DNA of 64,000 bases from Pedobacter arcticus A12 (GCF_000302595.1 NZ_JH947126.1:773223-837222), one strand, 5' to 3'; numbered from the stretch's first letter, positions 1-9,679 are shown. Program-made: numbers and translations. Notes: generated by a model not told the origin, from the sequence alone.

Positions 1-168
1 CTTTGTGGAAGTGCAATTTTCCCGCTGATTTACGGATACGTTGCTGACCTATATGATGTAAGAACCGCCTATTGGATTTTGTTTCCATGCTACCTGTATT
101 TAATTTTTTACGCCTTTTATGGTCATTTAATTAAAAATTGGCTACCAACATTAAAAGTCAAAAACTGA
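1..168 (+). CDS. C-terminal end of an MFS sugar permease (FHS-like), partial
   Basis: The window opens inside a reading frame that runs to a TGA at 166-168. The 55 visible residues hold the last transmembrane hairpin: a GSAIFPLIYGYVAD segment, then a hydrophobic helix and a basic tail. This resembles the C-terminus of Bacteroidota glucose/galactose or fucose permeases of the FHS family. Its place just before a SusC/SusD pair suggests it imports a sugar released by the polysaccharide locus. The substrate cannot be read from this fragment and most of the gene is missing. Confidence 0.65.
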   Translation, partial: LCGSAIFPLIYGYVADLYDVRTAYWILFPCYLYLIFYAFYGHLIKNWLPTLKVKN

Positions 169-292
169 CAATGTAACTCAATAGCGAAACACATTAATAA
201 ACGGGAGGAAAATTAAGAATAACCAACATAACCATTACAAACTAAAAACTAACGATTACATGAATTCTAAAAAAACTTAAAATTACCAGAAA

Positions 293-320
293 GATAAAAA
301 AGCCTAGGGCATCTTTTATC
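293..320 (+). other. Small hairpin in the susC leader
   Basis: A 7 bp stem (GATAAAA / TTTTATC) encloses a 14 nt loop about 70 nt before the susC start. The 220 nt between the permease stop and susC have no ORF and no clear TAnnTTTG promoter box. The hairpin could act in the 5' leader of the susCD transcript, but a short AT-rich stem may arise by chance. Confidence 0.2.
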
Positions 321-388
321 CACTCTTTAAATGTTAACTCAGGAATTAACAATTCCTGCAAATCATTAAAAATTTTAAACGCAAAAGA

Positions 389-3300
389 ATGAAAAAAAAA
401 CTATCACAAAGTACATCTTCTTTTTTGAGCTTTTACCGGGCTATTAATCCAAAGCACACCCTATTATGTGCTTCTGTATTAATGTTTTCGTCTAATGTAG
501 ATGCTGCTACAGAGAAATTTGTCAAAGCAACAAAAACCAACAGTATTGAGGTTAACTCAGGTTTTAGTATTACAGCTAGTAAAACTTTTTTAGCTAAGGA
601 TGTAGTAATTAAAGGAAAAGTAACTGGCGACGGTGGCGGTGCACTTCAAGGTGTTTCTGTTACGGTTAAGGGCAGCAAAACCAGTGCTGGAACTAATATG
701 TCTGGAGACTTCCAAATCACTGCACCAGAGGGGTCTACATTGGTATTCACTTATGTAGGATACATTTCTCAAAGCATTAATATCAGCAATAAGTCTGTAA
801 TTAATGTTACCATGGCAATGGATTTTGATAAATACAAAATTGATGAAGTAGTGGTTGTAGGTTATGGCACTCAGAAGAAGAGAGACGTAACCGGAGCTGT
901 TGGGTCAGTATCTATGAAAGATATAGAAAACGTACCTGTTACCAGAGCTGATCAAATTTTACAAGGAAGGATGAGTGGTGTACAAGTAACTCAGACTAAC
1001 TCAGAACCCGGTGGAAATGTTTCTATCCGTATTAGAGGAACAAACTCCATTACTGCTGGTAACGAACCGTTATTTGTAATAGATGGTTTCCCAGGTGCTG
1101 GAGATCTTAACTCAATCAACCCAAACGACATTGAGTCTATCGATGTTTTAAAAGATGCATCTGCTACAGCTATTTATGGTAGTAGAGGTGCAAATGGAGT
1201 TGTTATTGTAACCACAAAAAAAGGAAAAGCTGGACAAACAAACATCAATTTTGAGGCTTATCATGGTGTACAGGGAGTAAGTAAAACTTACGACATGATG
1301 AATGCTACCGAATATGCAACATATTTAAATGAGGTAGTTAGGTTGAATAATGCAGAAACAGGCAGTACAACAGCGCCAGCTTATACAACTGCCCAAATTG
1401 CAGCTTTGGGCACTGGAACAGATTGGCAAGATGCACTTTTACGCTCAGCACCAATTAGTAATTATCAGCTGAGCATTTCGGGCGGAAATACCGATACGCA
1501 ACAGAGCTTAAGCCTTAATTACATGAACCAAGAGGGTGTAGTACTTAACTCTGGTTTTAAAAGAGCAACCGTAAGGTATAGCTTAGATAAAAAAATCAGT
1601 AACAAGATTAAAATGGGATTTAATACCCAAACTTCTCGTACTGATGAAGACAGAGCTTTGGTAAATACTCCTGGCGGTAGTGCAGGTAGTGTGATTTTAG
1701 ATGCCTTAAGATCTAATCCGGCAATACCAGTTATTGACCCCGTTACAGGTCAATACACTTTTCAAAACGGCCCAGCTCCTTATGCAGATAACAATATAGG
1801 TAACCCCGTTGCTTACGCACAAAGAGTAAACAATAAATTCGCAACGCTAAGAAGTTTAATGAATGCTTTTGGCGAGTATGAATTTATAAAAGGCTTGAAA
1901 TTAAGAGTGAATGGTGGTGTTGATTTAGCTTACAACACACGTGACTTCTATTTACCAACTGATCTTTTCTTAGCGTCGGGACAGGGAACTGCTACTAGAG
2001 CTGCCGGAAACAGATACAGCTGGATCAATGAGAATTTTTTAACCTACGATAAGACATTTAGTAAAGATCATGTACTTACCTTATTAGCAGGTTTATCTGT
2101 TCAGCAATTTGATAACACCAATTTCGACACGTCTAATAGAGGTTTCTTTACAAATATCTTAGGTTCCGACAATATTGGTATCGGTTCTACCCTTCAAACC
2201 CCTTCGTCAGCAAGATCTAGAAAAAGTTTAGCTTCTTATTTTGGAAGAGCAAACTATAGCTTAATGGAAAAGTATTTATTTACTTTCACCATGAGAGCAG
2301 ATGGATCTTCTGTTTTTGGAGCTAACAACAAGTGGGGTTATTTCCCTTCTGCTGCGGTTGCATGGAGAGTTATTGAAGAAGATTTCATGAAAGACATCAG
2401 CTTCATCAGCGATTTAAAATTACGTACAAGTTATGGTATCACCGGAAACCAGGAAATTAACCCTTACTCTTCATTAGGTAGGTATTCTGATAAAAGATAC
2501 ACTGCTGGAGCTACAAGGTTAACTGGTATTGCTGCCGATAATATATCTAATCAAGATTTATCTTGGGAATCTACCGCTTCTTTAGATATAGGATTAGATG
2601 CTGCGTTTTTTCAAAACCGTGTAAACTTAACTTTAGATTATTATCAGAAAAAAACCAGCGATTTGCTATTAGAGGTATCTATCCCTAGAAGTACAGGTTA
2701 TTCAACAACGTTAATAAATGCCGGTAGTGTAGAAAATAAAGGTATAGAACTTGGTTTAAGTACGGTTAACTTTAACGGTAAAGACTTCCAATGGAGCACA
2801 AATGCTAACATCTCTTTTAACAAAAACAAAGTCACCAATTTAAATGGAGAATATCAGCGTTTTGTTGGAGATTTGAGTACTAGTGTTTTCCCTGGCGCAA
2901 ACCCAGGTAGTAACGTGTTACGTATTGGCGAGCCAATCGGGTCTTTTTATGGTTATACCTTCCTAGGTATTTGGCAAACTCAACAAGAAATTACAGATAG
3001 TCAAATTACTAATGCTGTAAAACCAGGAGACCCACGCTATAACGATACAAATGATGATAAAACCATCAATGCTGCAGATAGAACAATTATTGGAAAAGCA
3101 CAGCCAGATTTTATCTACGGTTTAACCAACAATTTCAGCTTCAAAGGATTTAATTTAAATGTATTTCTTCAAGGAGTGCAAGGCGTAAATGTGCTTAACC
3201 TAAACAGATACGAAATTGAGTCAGGTATAACGAATACAAATAAACTGAAAAGTGTAACAAATAGCTGGAGTGGTCCAGGCACAAGCAATACGCTTCCAAA

Positions 3301-3601
3301 AGTAAACAGTACTGTGAGAAGAACTACTGGAGTAACCAGTGAAGTTGTAGAAGATGCAAGTTTCTTGAGGATAAAAACAGTTTCCTTATCTTATAAGATC
3401 CCGGTTTTAAAATCAATGATGAAAACTGTAAAATCGTCAAGCATTTACTTTACAGCACAGAACCTATATACTTTTACTGATTACACAGGCTTTGACCCAG
3501 AAGTTAATTCTTTCGGTTCTAGCAACTTAAGTTTGAATACAGATTATAATGCGTATCCAAACGTGAGAACATTTATTGTAGGTCTAAAAGTTGGATTTTA
3601 A
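389..3601 (+). CDS. SusC/RagA-family TonB-linked outer-membrane transporter
   Basis: This 1070-residue protein is the barrel half of a SusCD glycan importer, which moves oligosaccharides across the outer membrane using TonB energy. An N-terminal hydrophobic segment (about residues 23-40) serves as signal peptide. A carboxypeptidase-regulatory-like domain spans about 72-145, followed by a TonB-box region with DEVVVVGYGTQ near 152-161. The plug domain holds the SIRIRGTNS and DASATAIYGSRGANGVV motifs, and a beta-barrel fills the rest up to a terminal FIVGLKVGF strand. It lies 11 nt before the susD gene, as expected for the pair. The glycan cannot be told from this protein; the downstream PL8/GH88 genes suggest a uronic-acid polymer. 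Confidence 0.95.
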   Translation: MKKKLSQSTSSFLSFYRAINPKHTLLCASVLMFSSNVDAATEKFVKATKTNSIEVNSGFSITASKTFLAKDVVIKGKVTGDGGGALQGVSVTVKGSKTSAGTNMSGDFQITAPEGSTLVFTYVGYISQSINISNKSVINVTMAMDFDKYKIDEVVVVGYGTQKKRDVTGAVGSVSMKDIENVPVTRADQILQGRMSGVQVTQTNSEPGGNVSIRIRGTNSITAGNEPLFVIDGFPGAGDLNSINPNDIESIDVLKDASATAIYGSRGANGVVIVTTKKGKAGQTNINFEAYHGVQGVSKTYDMMNATEYATYLNEVVRLNNAETGSTTAPAYTTAQIAALGTGTDWQDALLRSAPISNYQLSISGGNTDTQQSLSLNYMNQEGVVLNSGFKRATVRYSLDKKISNKIKMGFNTQTSRTDEDRALVNTPGGSAGSVILDALRSNPAIPVIDPVTGQYTFQNGPAPYADNNIGNPVAYAQRVNNKFATLRSLMNAFGEYEFIKGLKLRVNGGVDLAYNTRDFYLPTDLFLASGQGTATRAAGNRYSWINENFLTYDKTFSKDHVLTLLAGLSVQQFDNTNFDTSNRGFFTNILGSDNIGIGSTLQTPSSARSRKSLASYFGRANYSLMEKYLFTFTMRADGSSVFGANNKWGYFPSAAVAWRVIEEDFMKDISFISDLKLRTSYGITGNQEINPYSSLGRYSDKRYTAGATRLTGIAADNISNQDLSWESTASLDIGLDAAFFQNRVNLTLDYYQKKTSDLLLEVSIPRSTGYSTTLINAGSVENKGIELGLSTVNFNGKDFQWSTNANISFNKNKVTNLNGEYQRFVGDLSTSVFPGANPGSNVLRIGEPIGSFYGYTFLGIWQTQQEITDSQITNAVKPGDPRYNDTNDDKTINAADRTIIGKAQPDFIYGLTNNFSFKGFNLNVFLQGVQGVNVLNLNRYEIESGITNTNKLKSVTNSWSGPGTSNTLPKVNSTVRRTTGVTSEVVEDASFLRIKTVSLSYKIPVLKSMMKTVKSSSIYFTAQNLYTFTDYTGFDPEVNSFGSSNLSLNTDYNAYPNVRTFIVGLKVGF

Positions 3602-3612
3602 ATAGTAAACAC

Positions 3613-5034
3613 ATGAAAAAATATATTGTAGCAATGGCCGGACTGATGTCCATAACCATGATCTCTTGTGAAAAGTTTTTAGAAGAGAAACCTTATGACT
3701 TTATTGGTAATGCCAATTTTTATAAAACAGAAGGAGACGCTAACGCGGCACTAAACGGTGCTTTTGGAGCTCTTCAACCTCAAACCTATTTCGGAAGAAC
3801 AAGTTGGTTGGTTACTGAATTAAGCGGAGATTTGTTGAGAGTAAACGCAACGTTAGCTGATCGTGACAATTTGTATAACCAAACTTTTGACGAGAATAAC
3901 GGCGAAATTGGCAATTGGTGGAATAGCTCTTACCTATTAATTAATAGAGCTAATGATATCATTAAAAATGTACCTAATATCCAAATGGATGTTGCCAAGC
4001 GGAACAACATTGTTGGTAACGCTACCTTTTTAAGAGCTATGGGTTATTTTGATTTGGTAAGAAGTTTTGGGAGTGTTCCATTAATCTTAAGTCCAACAAC
4101 AGATTTAAGTAGCTTAAAACCAAGTAGAACTCCAATTGCAGAAATTTATGCAAAAATTATCGAAGATTTAAAATATGCGGAAGCCAATTGTCTTGCAGAA
4201 AATCTAATTCCTGCAGCTGCAAAAGGTAGAGTATCAACTGGTGCAGCATCTGCATTGCTGGCAAAAGTTTATTTAACTAAAGCAACAACAACTGCAAAGG
4301 AAGCCAGTGATTATACAAATTCATTAACCGCAGCTAATAAAGTAATTAACTCGGGCGGTGTATATGGCTTGGTTCCTTACGCAGATGTATTTGATGTTAA
4401 CAAAGAGAACAACAAAGAGCATATCTTTTCTGTTCAGTTTGACTTACCTCCAAGTGTTGGAAATATTGTTGTACGGATGAACTTACCTAGTAGTTTAACA
4501 GGCACCGCATCTTTTGTTGTTGAAAAATCTTTCGAACAGTCGTTTTTACCTGGAGATATAAGGAAAGACTTAACAATGAAGAAAGTAGCACCAAGTGACC
4601 AGTATGCTTATTACTCTAAATTTGCAGATCCATTAAGACAAACTAATAACGCAAGAAACAATGTTTTGATCACTAGATATGCCGATATTTTATTGTTGCA
4701 ATCTGAAGCTTTAAATGAAATAAACGAAGCTGATCCTAACAAACTTGCTGGTATCAACGCGGTAAGATTACGAGCTGGACTTCTTCCTTTACCGTTAACG
4801 CTAGCTGCTCTTGGGAGCAAAGACGCATTTATTGACGCTTTAGTACAAGAAAGAGCTTGGGAACTGAGCTTAGAAGGCCACAGACGTTTTGATCTGTTAA
4901 GATTAGGAAGATACCAAGCAAGACAACAAGTTGCATTTAACAGAACAGTTGCTGATAAGTATTTATTATTCCCAATACCTTTGGCAGAAACTACCCTAAA
5001 TCCAAATTTATTACCAAATAACCCTGGTTTTTAG
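3613..5034 (+). CDS. SusD/RagB-family outer-membrane glycan-binding lipoprotein
   Basis: This 473-residue lipoprotein is the lid partner of the upstream SusC. The signal peptide ends in a lipobox with Cys19 (MISCEKF), so the protein should be lipid-anchored at the outer membrane. Family features are visible: the N-terminal FLEEKPYDF start, a TPR-like helical middle (NATFLRAMGYFDLVRSFG), and the C-terminal RYADILLLQSEALNE, VQERAWELSLEGHRRFDLLR and LFPIPLAE blocks. It is somewhat shorter than many SusD proteins but looks complete. It is co-transcribed with susC, and a terminator-like hairpin follows its stop. Confidence 0.95.
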   Translation: MKKYIVAMAGLMSITMISCEKFLEEKPYDFIGNANFYKTEGDANAALNGAFGALQPQTYFGRTSWLVTELSGDLLRVNATLADRDNLYNQTFDENNGEIGNWWNSSYLLINRANDIIKNVPNIQMDVAKRNNIVGNATFLRAMGYFDLVRSFGSVPLILSPTTDLSSLKPSRTPIAEIYAKIIEDLKYAEANCLAENLIPAAAKGRVSTGAASALLAKVYLTKATTTAKEASDYTNSLTAANKVINSGGVYGLVPYADVFDVNKENNKEHIFSVQFDLPPSVGNIVVRMNLPSSLTGTASFVVEKSFEQSFLPGDIRKDLTMKKVAPSDQYAYYSKFADPLRQTNNARNNVLITRYADILLLQSEALNEINEADPNKLAGINAVRLRAGLLPLPLTLAALGSKDAFIDALVQERAWELSLEGHRRFDLLRLGRYQARQQVAFNRTVADKYLLFPIPLAETTLNPNLLPNNPGF

Positions 5035-5052
5035 AGCCTAAAAAAAGATTAC

Positions 5053-5087
5053 AGAGAAAGCCAGATCATATTGAAATGGCTTTCTCT
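5053..5087 (+). terminator. Hairpin after susD
   Basis: An 11 bp perfect stem (AGAGAAAGCCA / TGGCTTTCTCT) with a 13 nt loop sits 19 nt after the susD stop. No strong T-run follows on the plus strand. It may attenuate read-through or protect the 3' end of susCD mRNA, giving different expression of susCD and the downstream enzymes. Confidence 0.5.
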
Positions 5088-5286
5088 TAATAAAGCGAGT
5101 GTGCAAATTACTTCTTTATTAAAAATCAAAAATAAATCATCTTATTGAATTGAATGATTAGCCCTCAATTTTTGGTTAGCCATCAATCACAATCTCAGTC
5201 AAATAAAAAAGTAAAAAACAACAGACGGGGATATCTCAAAATTTAAATAGTAAACAAAAATCAAAGCTCACTCACACGCTTACCTA

Positions 5287-5934
5287 ATGAAAACATTACT
5301 TATTCCTTTAACAGATGAAGTGAATACTAATTCCAATGTGGAAGAGGTGGCATCCTTACTAGCTACTTTTCCAAAAAACAATATCGATTATCAACCTTGG
5401 GGTAACCATGAAATAAACTGCCAAACCAGCTTTAGCATTGCGCATAACGGTAAGGCCATTTTTTTAAAATATGAAGTTGCCGAAGACGTAATTAAAGTAA
5501 ATACTTATGAAACAAACGGACCTGTTAATAAAGACAACTGTGTAGAGTTTTTTGTGTCTTTTGGCTCCGAAAAAGGATACTACAACCTAGAAGTCAACTG
5601 CGTCGGAATTATCCGAATGGCTTATGGAGAAAAACGAGCTAATAGAATATCCTTAACAGAAGAAGCTATAAATAGAATTAAAACACATATAGAAATTAGA
5701 ACCTCACCTGCTAACAGCCTTACAAAATATTTATGGCAAATCAGTTTAACAATTCCAATCGAGGCATTCGAGTATAGCTCTTTAAAAACGCTACACCAAC
5801 AAACCTGCTTCGGAAACTTTTTTAAATGTGGAGATGATTTGCCCCAAAAACACTTTTACGCGTGGAATAAAATTGATGCTGAAGCTCCTGATTTTCATTT
5901 ACCAGCATTTTTTGGATCACTCCATTTTAATTAA
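5287..5934 (+). CDS. CBM9-like (DOMON type 9) carbohydrate-binding protein
   Basis: This 215-residue protein resembles the carbohydrate-binding family 9-like proteins of Bacteroidota polysaccharide loci. Supporting segments are an N-terminal DYQPWGN block, a beta-sandwich strand with KAIFLKYEV, NKDNCVEFFVSF, GYYNLEVNCVG, and WQISLTIPIEAF in the last third. No signal peptide or lipobox is visible, so it may be cytoplasmic or use another route. It sits 252 nt after susD and 65 nt before the nagA-like gene. The family is poorly characterised and the ligand is unknown. Confidence 0.7.
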   Translation: MKTLLIPLTDEVNTNSNVEEVASLLATFPKNNIDYQPWGNHEINCQTSFSIAHNGKAIFLKYEVAEDVIKVNTYETNGPVNKDNCVEFFVSFGSEKGYYNLEVNCVGIIRMAYGEKRANRISLTEEAINRIKTHIEIRTSPANSLTKYLWQISLTIPIEAFEYSSLKTLHQQTCFGNFFKCGDDLPQKHFYAWNKIDAEAPDFHLPAFFGSLHFN

Positions 5935-5999
5935 ACAACTAACCTCAAAAACTGAAACAACAAGTTTAAAATACAATTAGCAATTGTAAAAAGCCAAAC

Positions 6000-7196
6000 A
6001 TGAAAAAGATTAAGATAATTAACGGCCGTATCATCACCCCCTACCGCATAATAAATAACGGTGTGCTATTGATCAATGGCGAAAAAATAGAACTTGTTAG
6101 CGAGGTTGATGTTGAAACTACAGATTACGAAATAATCGATGCCAAAGGAAATTATGTTTCTCCTGGTTTTATTGATATCCATATCCACGGTGGTGGCGGG
6201 CATGATTTTATGGACGCAACCGAAGAAGCTTACTTAGGTATTGCAGAAATCCACGCAACTTACGGCACTACTGCAATGTCGCCAACCACGCTTACCTGTT
6301 CAAAAGAAGACTTATTAAAATCAATTGATTTGTACAAAAGCGTACAATCTAAAAATACAAACGGCGCTCAATTTATTGGTTTACACCTTGAAGGCCCATA
6401 TTTTGCCCTTAGCCAGAGCGGTGCCCAAGACCCTAAGTATATCAGAAACCCCGATGTGGAAGAATACAAAGAGGTAATTGCCTACGGTAAAGGTATTATA
6501 AAACGCTGGAGCGTTGCCCCCGAATTACCGGGCGCCATTGAACTGGGTAAATACCTGAGAACTCACGGAATTGTTGCCGCTATTGCACATACCGATGCCA
6601 TTTATGAGGAAGTTTTAGAAGCCGTTGAAAATGGGTACACTTTAGCAACTCACCTTTTTTCGGCAATGTCTACAATCTCTAGGCGTAATACTTACCGTTT
6701 TGCAGGTGTAATTGAGAGCGCATTTATCATCGATGTGATGGATGTAGAAATTATTGGCGACGGCATTCATGTTCCTCCGCCCTTATTAAAAATGACTTAT
6801 AAAATTAAGGGTGCCGATCGTATTGCGCTAATTACCGATGCTATGCGGGCGGCCGGAATGCCCGAAGGCGATAGTGTACTTGGACATAAAGAAACCGGAT
6901 TTAAAGTTATTGTAGAGAATGGTGTGGCTAAAATGGCCGATAGATCATCTTTCGCCGGCAGCGTTGCCACCACAGACAGGCTGGTAAGAACGATGGTTCA
7001 AATGGCCGATATACCTTTGGTAGAAGCCGTAAGAATGTTATCTAAAACGCCGGCTACAATAATGGGCATTGAAAGTACAAAAGGGACTTTAACGGCAGGT
7101 AAAGATGCAGATGTATTGATTTTTGATGAGAACATCAATATAAAAACTACAATAATCAACGGAAAAACAGTTTACGTATCCCAAGATTTTGGGTAA
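6000..7196 (+). CDS. nagA: N-acetylglucosamine-6-phosphate deacetylase (NagA-like)
   Basis: This 398-residue amidohydrolase is predicted to remove the acetyl group from N-acetyl-hexosamine 6-phosphate in the cytoplasm. Metal and catalytic motifs are present: H61 and H63 in FIDIHIHGG, E131 in HLEGPYF, H197 in AHTDA, H218 in THLF, and the catalytic Asp280 in ITDAM. The usual HLFNAM and LAGS motifs read HLFSAM and FAGS here, so the protein belongs to a diverged branch. It is 11 nt before a NagB-like gene, which supports an amino-sugar route. A different N-acyl sugar phosphate remains possible. Confidence 0.85.
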   Translation: MKKIKIINGRIITPYRIINNGVLLINGEKIELVSEVDVETTDYEIIDAKGNYVSPGFIDIHIHGGGGHDFMDATEEAYLGIAEIHATYGTTAMSPTTLTCSKEDLLKSIDLYKSVQSKNTNGAQFIGLHLEGPYFALSQSGAQDPKYIRNPDVEEYKEVIAYGKGIIKRWSVAPELPGAIELGKYLRTHGIVAAIAHTDAIYEEVLEAVENGYTLATHLFSAMSTISRRNTYRFAGVIESAFIIDVMDVEIIGDGIHVPPPLLKMTYKIKGADRIALITDAMRAAGMPEGDSVLGHKETGFKVIVENGVAKMADRSSFAGSVATTDRLVRTMVQMADIPLVEAVRMLSKTPATIMGIESTKGTLTAGKDADVLIFDENINIKTTIINGKTVYVSQDFG

Positions 7197-7207
7197 ATAA
7201 CATTAAA

Positions 7208-7969
7208 ATGAAAGAATTTAAAAAAGACAATTTAACGGTAAAAGTTTTTGAAAATAGAACTTTGATGGGCGAAGCTGTGGCTACCGTGGTTAGCGAAAAA
7301 ATAAACGAACTTTTAAGCAAGCAAGAATTTGTAAATATCATTTTTGGCGCAGCGCCATCTCAAAATGATTTCTTCAGCGCATTGGTTCAAAAAAATGTTG
7401 CTTGGAATAAGATAAATGCCTTCCACATGGATGAGTATTTAAACCTAGATGCAGATGCACCACAAGGTTTTGGGAACTTTTTAAAAGCGCATTTATTTAC
7501 CAAAGTACCTTTTAACAGCGTTAATTACATCAACGGAAACGCCACAGACTATAAAACAGAATGTGTACGCTACAGCGACTTATTAACCCAGTTTCCAACA
7601 GATATTGTATGCTTAGGTATCGGAGAAAACACCCATCTGGCATTTAACGATCCTCATGTAGCAGATTTGAACGATCCTTTTTTAGTTAAACGAGTTGATT
7701 TAGACGAACAATGCCGCAACCAACAGGTAAACGATGGTTGTTTCAGTAATATTAACCAAGTACCTACACATGCACTTACACTTACTTTGCCTGCACTACT
7801 AAAAGCACCGTATGCTGTTTGTACCGTACCAACTGATAAAAAAGCACAGGCAGTGTACCACACCTTAGTCGAAGGTGTAAGTGATAAGTTTCCTTCAACA
7901 CATTTAAGAAATCATCCAAATGCCACCCTATTCTTAGATGATCAAAGCAGTACAAAAATCACTTTATAG
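7208..7969 (+). CDS. nagB: Glucosamine-6-phosphate deaminase-like protein (divergent NagB)
   Basis: This 253-residue protein has the NagB/isomerase fold. It should convert the NagA product to a ketose 6-phosphate plus ammonia if it acts like NagB. It keeps the HMDEY motif with Asp75, the HLAFNDP block with His143, and NQVPTHALTLTLPALL. Two known catalytic positions differ from the E. coli enzyme: Asp141 is Asn (GIGENTH) and Glu148 is Asp. The phosphate-loop segment is FGAAPSQNDF rather than the usual GSTP form. The ENxH variant seems common in a Bacteroidota subfamily, so the reaction may be the same or shifted. It forms a tight pair with the nagA-like gene. Confidence 0.75.
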   Translation: MKEFKKDNLTVKVFENRTLMGEAVATVVSEKINELLSKQEFVNIIFGAAPSQNDFFSALVQKNVAWNKINAFHMDEYLNLDADAPQGFGNFLKAHLFTKVPFNSVNYINGNATDYKTECVRYSDLLTQFPTDIVCLGIGENTHLAFNDPHVADLNDPFLVKRVDLDEQCRNQQVNDGCFSNINQVPTHALTLTLPALLKAPYAVCTVPTDKKAQAVYHTLVEGVSDKFPSTHLRNHPNATLFLDDQSSTKITL

Positions 7970-8022
7970 ATTCTAAACAGCATAAAAAACCATATTCCAA
8001 TAACCCAAAATAAGCTCAAGAA

Positions 8023-8838
8023 ATGAAATGTGAACTAACTACAGAACAGATACAATTTTTCCAGACCAATGGATTTATTGTCATTGAAGATTTCCTCTCT
8101 CCAGAAGAATTGGCGAAATGGCGTGAAGCAGTTACGGAAGCTATAGCAGAAAGAAAAGGACTAAAAATGCCAGGAAAAGATGCCGTAGTAGGGATGGATG
8201 ATGGCATTAACAAAGATTCAGAATACTTTTCTAAAGTTTTTGATCAGCTCCTTAATCTATGGCAAACCAACGATAAGGTGAAAGACATTATGCTTGATGA
8301 AAGGATTGGTAAAATGGCAGCACAGCTTTCTGGCGCAGATGGCATTAGAATATGGCATGACCAAGCACTGTTTAAAAAACCATGGGCAAACCCAACTTCG
8401 TGGCATTTAGACACGCCGTTTTGGTCTTTTTCTGATAGAAGAGCATTATCTATTTGGGTAGCACTAGATGATGCCACTTTAGAAAACGGGTGTCTATATT
8501 TCATCCCCGCCTCATTTAAAGAAACCACTTTCGAAAATAAAGGAATAGGGAAAAACATGGATGGTATCTTTGAAGCTTATCCTCAATTTGCGCAAGTGGC
8601 ATCGGTTTCTGCAAATATGAAAGCTGGTAGTTGTTCTTTCCATAATGGCTTAACCATACATGGTGCCGGCGCAAACATGAGCTGTGGAAACAGAAGAGCT
8701 ATGACCTGTGCTTACATGCCAGACGGAAATGTTTTCAACGGCGAACCTAACATATTACCAGATGCCTATTTGAAAACAATAAAAGTTGGGGATTTATTAA
8801 ACAACGAGGAACAAAATCCTTTAATTTATAAAGCATAA
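8023..8838 (+). CDS. Phytanoyl-CoA dioxygenase (PhyH) family protein
   Basis: This 271-residue Fe(II)/2-oxoglutarate-dependent oxygenase candidate has the facial-triad HxD at His128-Asp130 (SWHLDTPFW), a distal His in LTIHGAGAN and a following Arg in NRRAMTCAYMP. PhyH proteins hydroxylate or demethylate many small molecules, so the substrate cannot be read from the sequence. It is encoded 53 nt after the NagB-like gene and 4 nt before a TIM-barrel isomerase-like gene. It therefore probably acts on a sugar made in the same pathway. A second PhyH gene lies on the minus strand at 21409-22206. Confidence 0.85.
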   Translation: MKCELTTEQIQFFQTNGFIVIEDFLSPEELAKWREAVTEAIAERKGLKMPGKDAVVGMDDGINKDSEYFSKVFDQLLNLWQTNDKVKDIMLDERIGKMAAQLSGADGIRIWHDQALFKKPWANPTSWHLDTPFWSFSDRRALSIWVALDDATLENGCLYFIPASFKETTFENKGIGKNMDGIFEAYPQFAQVASVSANMKAGSCSFHNGLTIHGAGANMSCGNRRAMTCAYMPDGNVFNGEPNILPDAYLKTIKVGDLLNNEEQNPLIYKA

Positions 8839-8842
8839 AAAT

Positions 8843-9679
8843 ATGAGCTTCGCAGTGAAATTCTTTTGCCCGCGTTGGGGATTTGAGACCATTTCTTGGG
8901 ATACTTTTTTAAAGCAAGTAAAAAAAGCAAACTATGCTGGCATTGAGTGGTTTCCGTTTGCAGAAAAAACCGATTATAAAGAGGTATTAGGTTTATTAGA
9001 ATACTATGATTTAGATTATGCGATAGTAATGGCGGTAACAAAACCTTACCATACCTTTGAGCAATATCTAGAAAACCTCAAGCAAGATCTACGTAGATTG
9101 TTAACAATTAGAGATGAGTATAAATCGCCGATTTTTGTAAGTGCGCAAACTGGTAGAGAGTTTTTCGACTATCCTCAAATTAAACAGTGTTTAGCTATTT
9201 GTGATCAGCTGGAACTTGAATTTAAAACGCCTATTTATCAGGAAACCCACAGAAACAAATGGTCATTTGCGGCGCATACTGTAGCTCCTGTGCTAGATAA
9301 ACACACAAATCTGAAACTAACATTGGATGTTTCTCACTGGTTTTGCGTTTCCGAAAGCTATTTAGAAGACCAACAACCTGCCGTAAACAAAGCTATAGCA
9401 CATGCAAAGCATATTCACGCCCGTGTTGGACATACGCAAGGTCCGCAAGTTTGGGATCCTGCTTTACCAGAATATGCTGAAGCTTTAGAAGCTCATCTTC
9501 AAATTTGGGATAAATGGGTTGCTCGAATGAGAAAAACCAATACGCCTATTACCATTACACCAGAATTTGGACCTACCCCCTATTTAACAAAAGGTAACAG
9601 AACATCCTCTTTAAGAGACGAACAGTGGCGAGTAAATTTATGGATGAAAGATTTTTTAGGAGATCGGTACGCACAATAA
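8843..9679 (+). CDS. Sugar phosphate isomerase/epimerase-like TIM-barrel protein
   Basis: This 278-residue protein belongs to the xylose-isomerase-like (AP endonuclease 2) TIM-barrel superfamily. Likely metal ligands are Glu134 (QETHR), Asp162 (LDVSHW), His192 (HARVG) and Glu241 (PEFGP). There is no signal peptide, so it should act in the cytoplasm. It starts 4 nt after the PhyH stop, suggesting translational coupling. It is clearly paralogous to the protein at 24486-25307: both share SQTGxxFF-type, ETHR, SHW, HARVG and EFGPxPY blocks. Isomerase or epimerase activity is inferred from the fold; the substrate is unknown. Confidence 0.75.
   Translation: MSFAVKFFCPRWGFETISWDTFLKQVKKANYAGIEWFPFAEKTDYKEVLGLLEYYDLDYAIVMAVTKPYHTFEQYLENLKQDLRRLLTIRDEYKSPIFVSAQTGREFFDYPQIKQCLAICDQLELEFKTPIYQETHRNKWSFAAHTVAPVLDKHTNLKLTLDVSHWFCVSESYLEDQQPAVNKAIAHAKHIHARVGHTQGPQVWDPALPEYAEALEAHLQIWDKWVARMRKTNTPITITPEFGPTPYLTKGNRTSSLRDEQWRVNLWMKDFLGDRYAQ

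Noticed and set aside
8244-8558. 104-codon antisense ORF in the first PhyH gene
   Set aside because: Shadow of a gene with intact HxD and His motifs; no promoter or start context.
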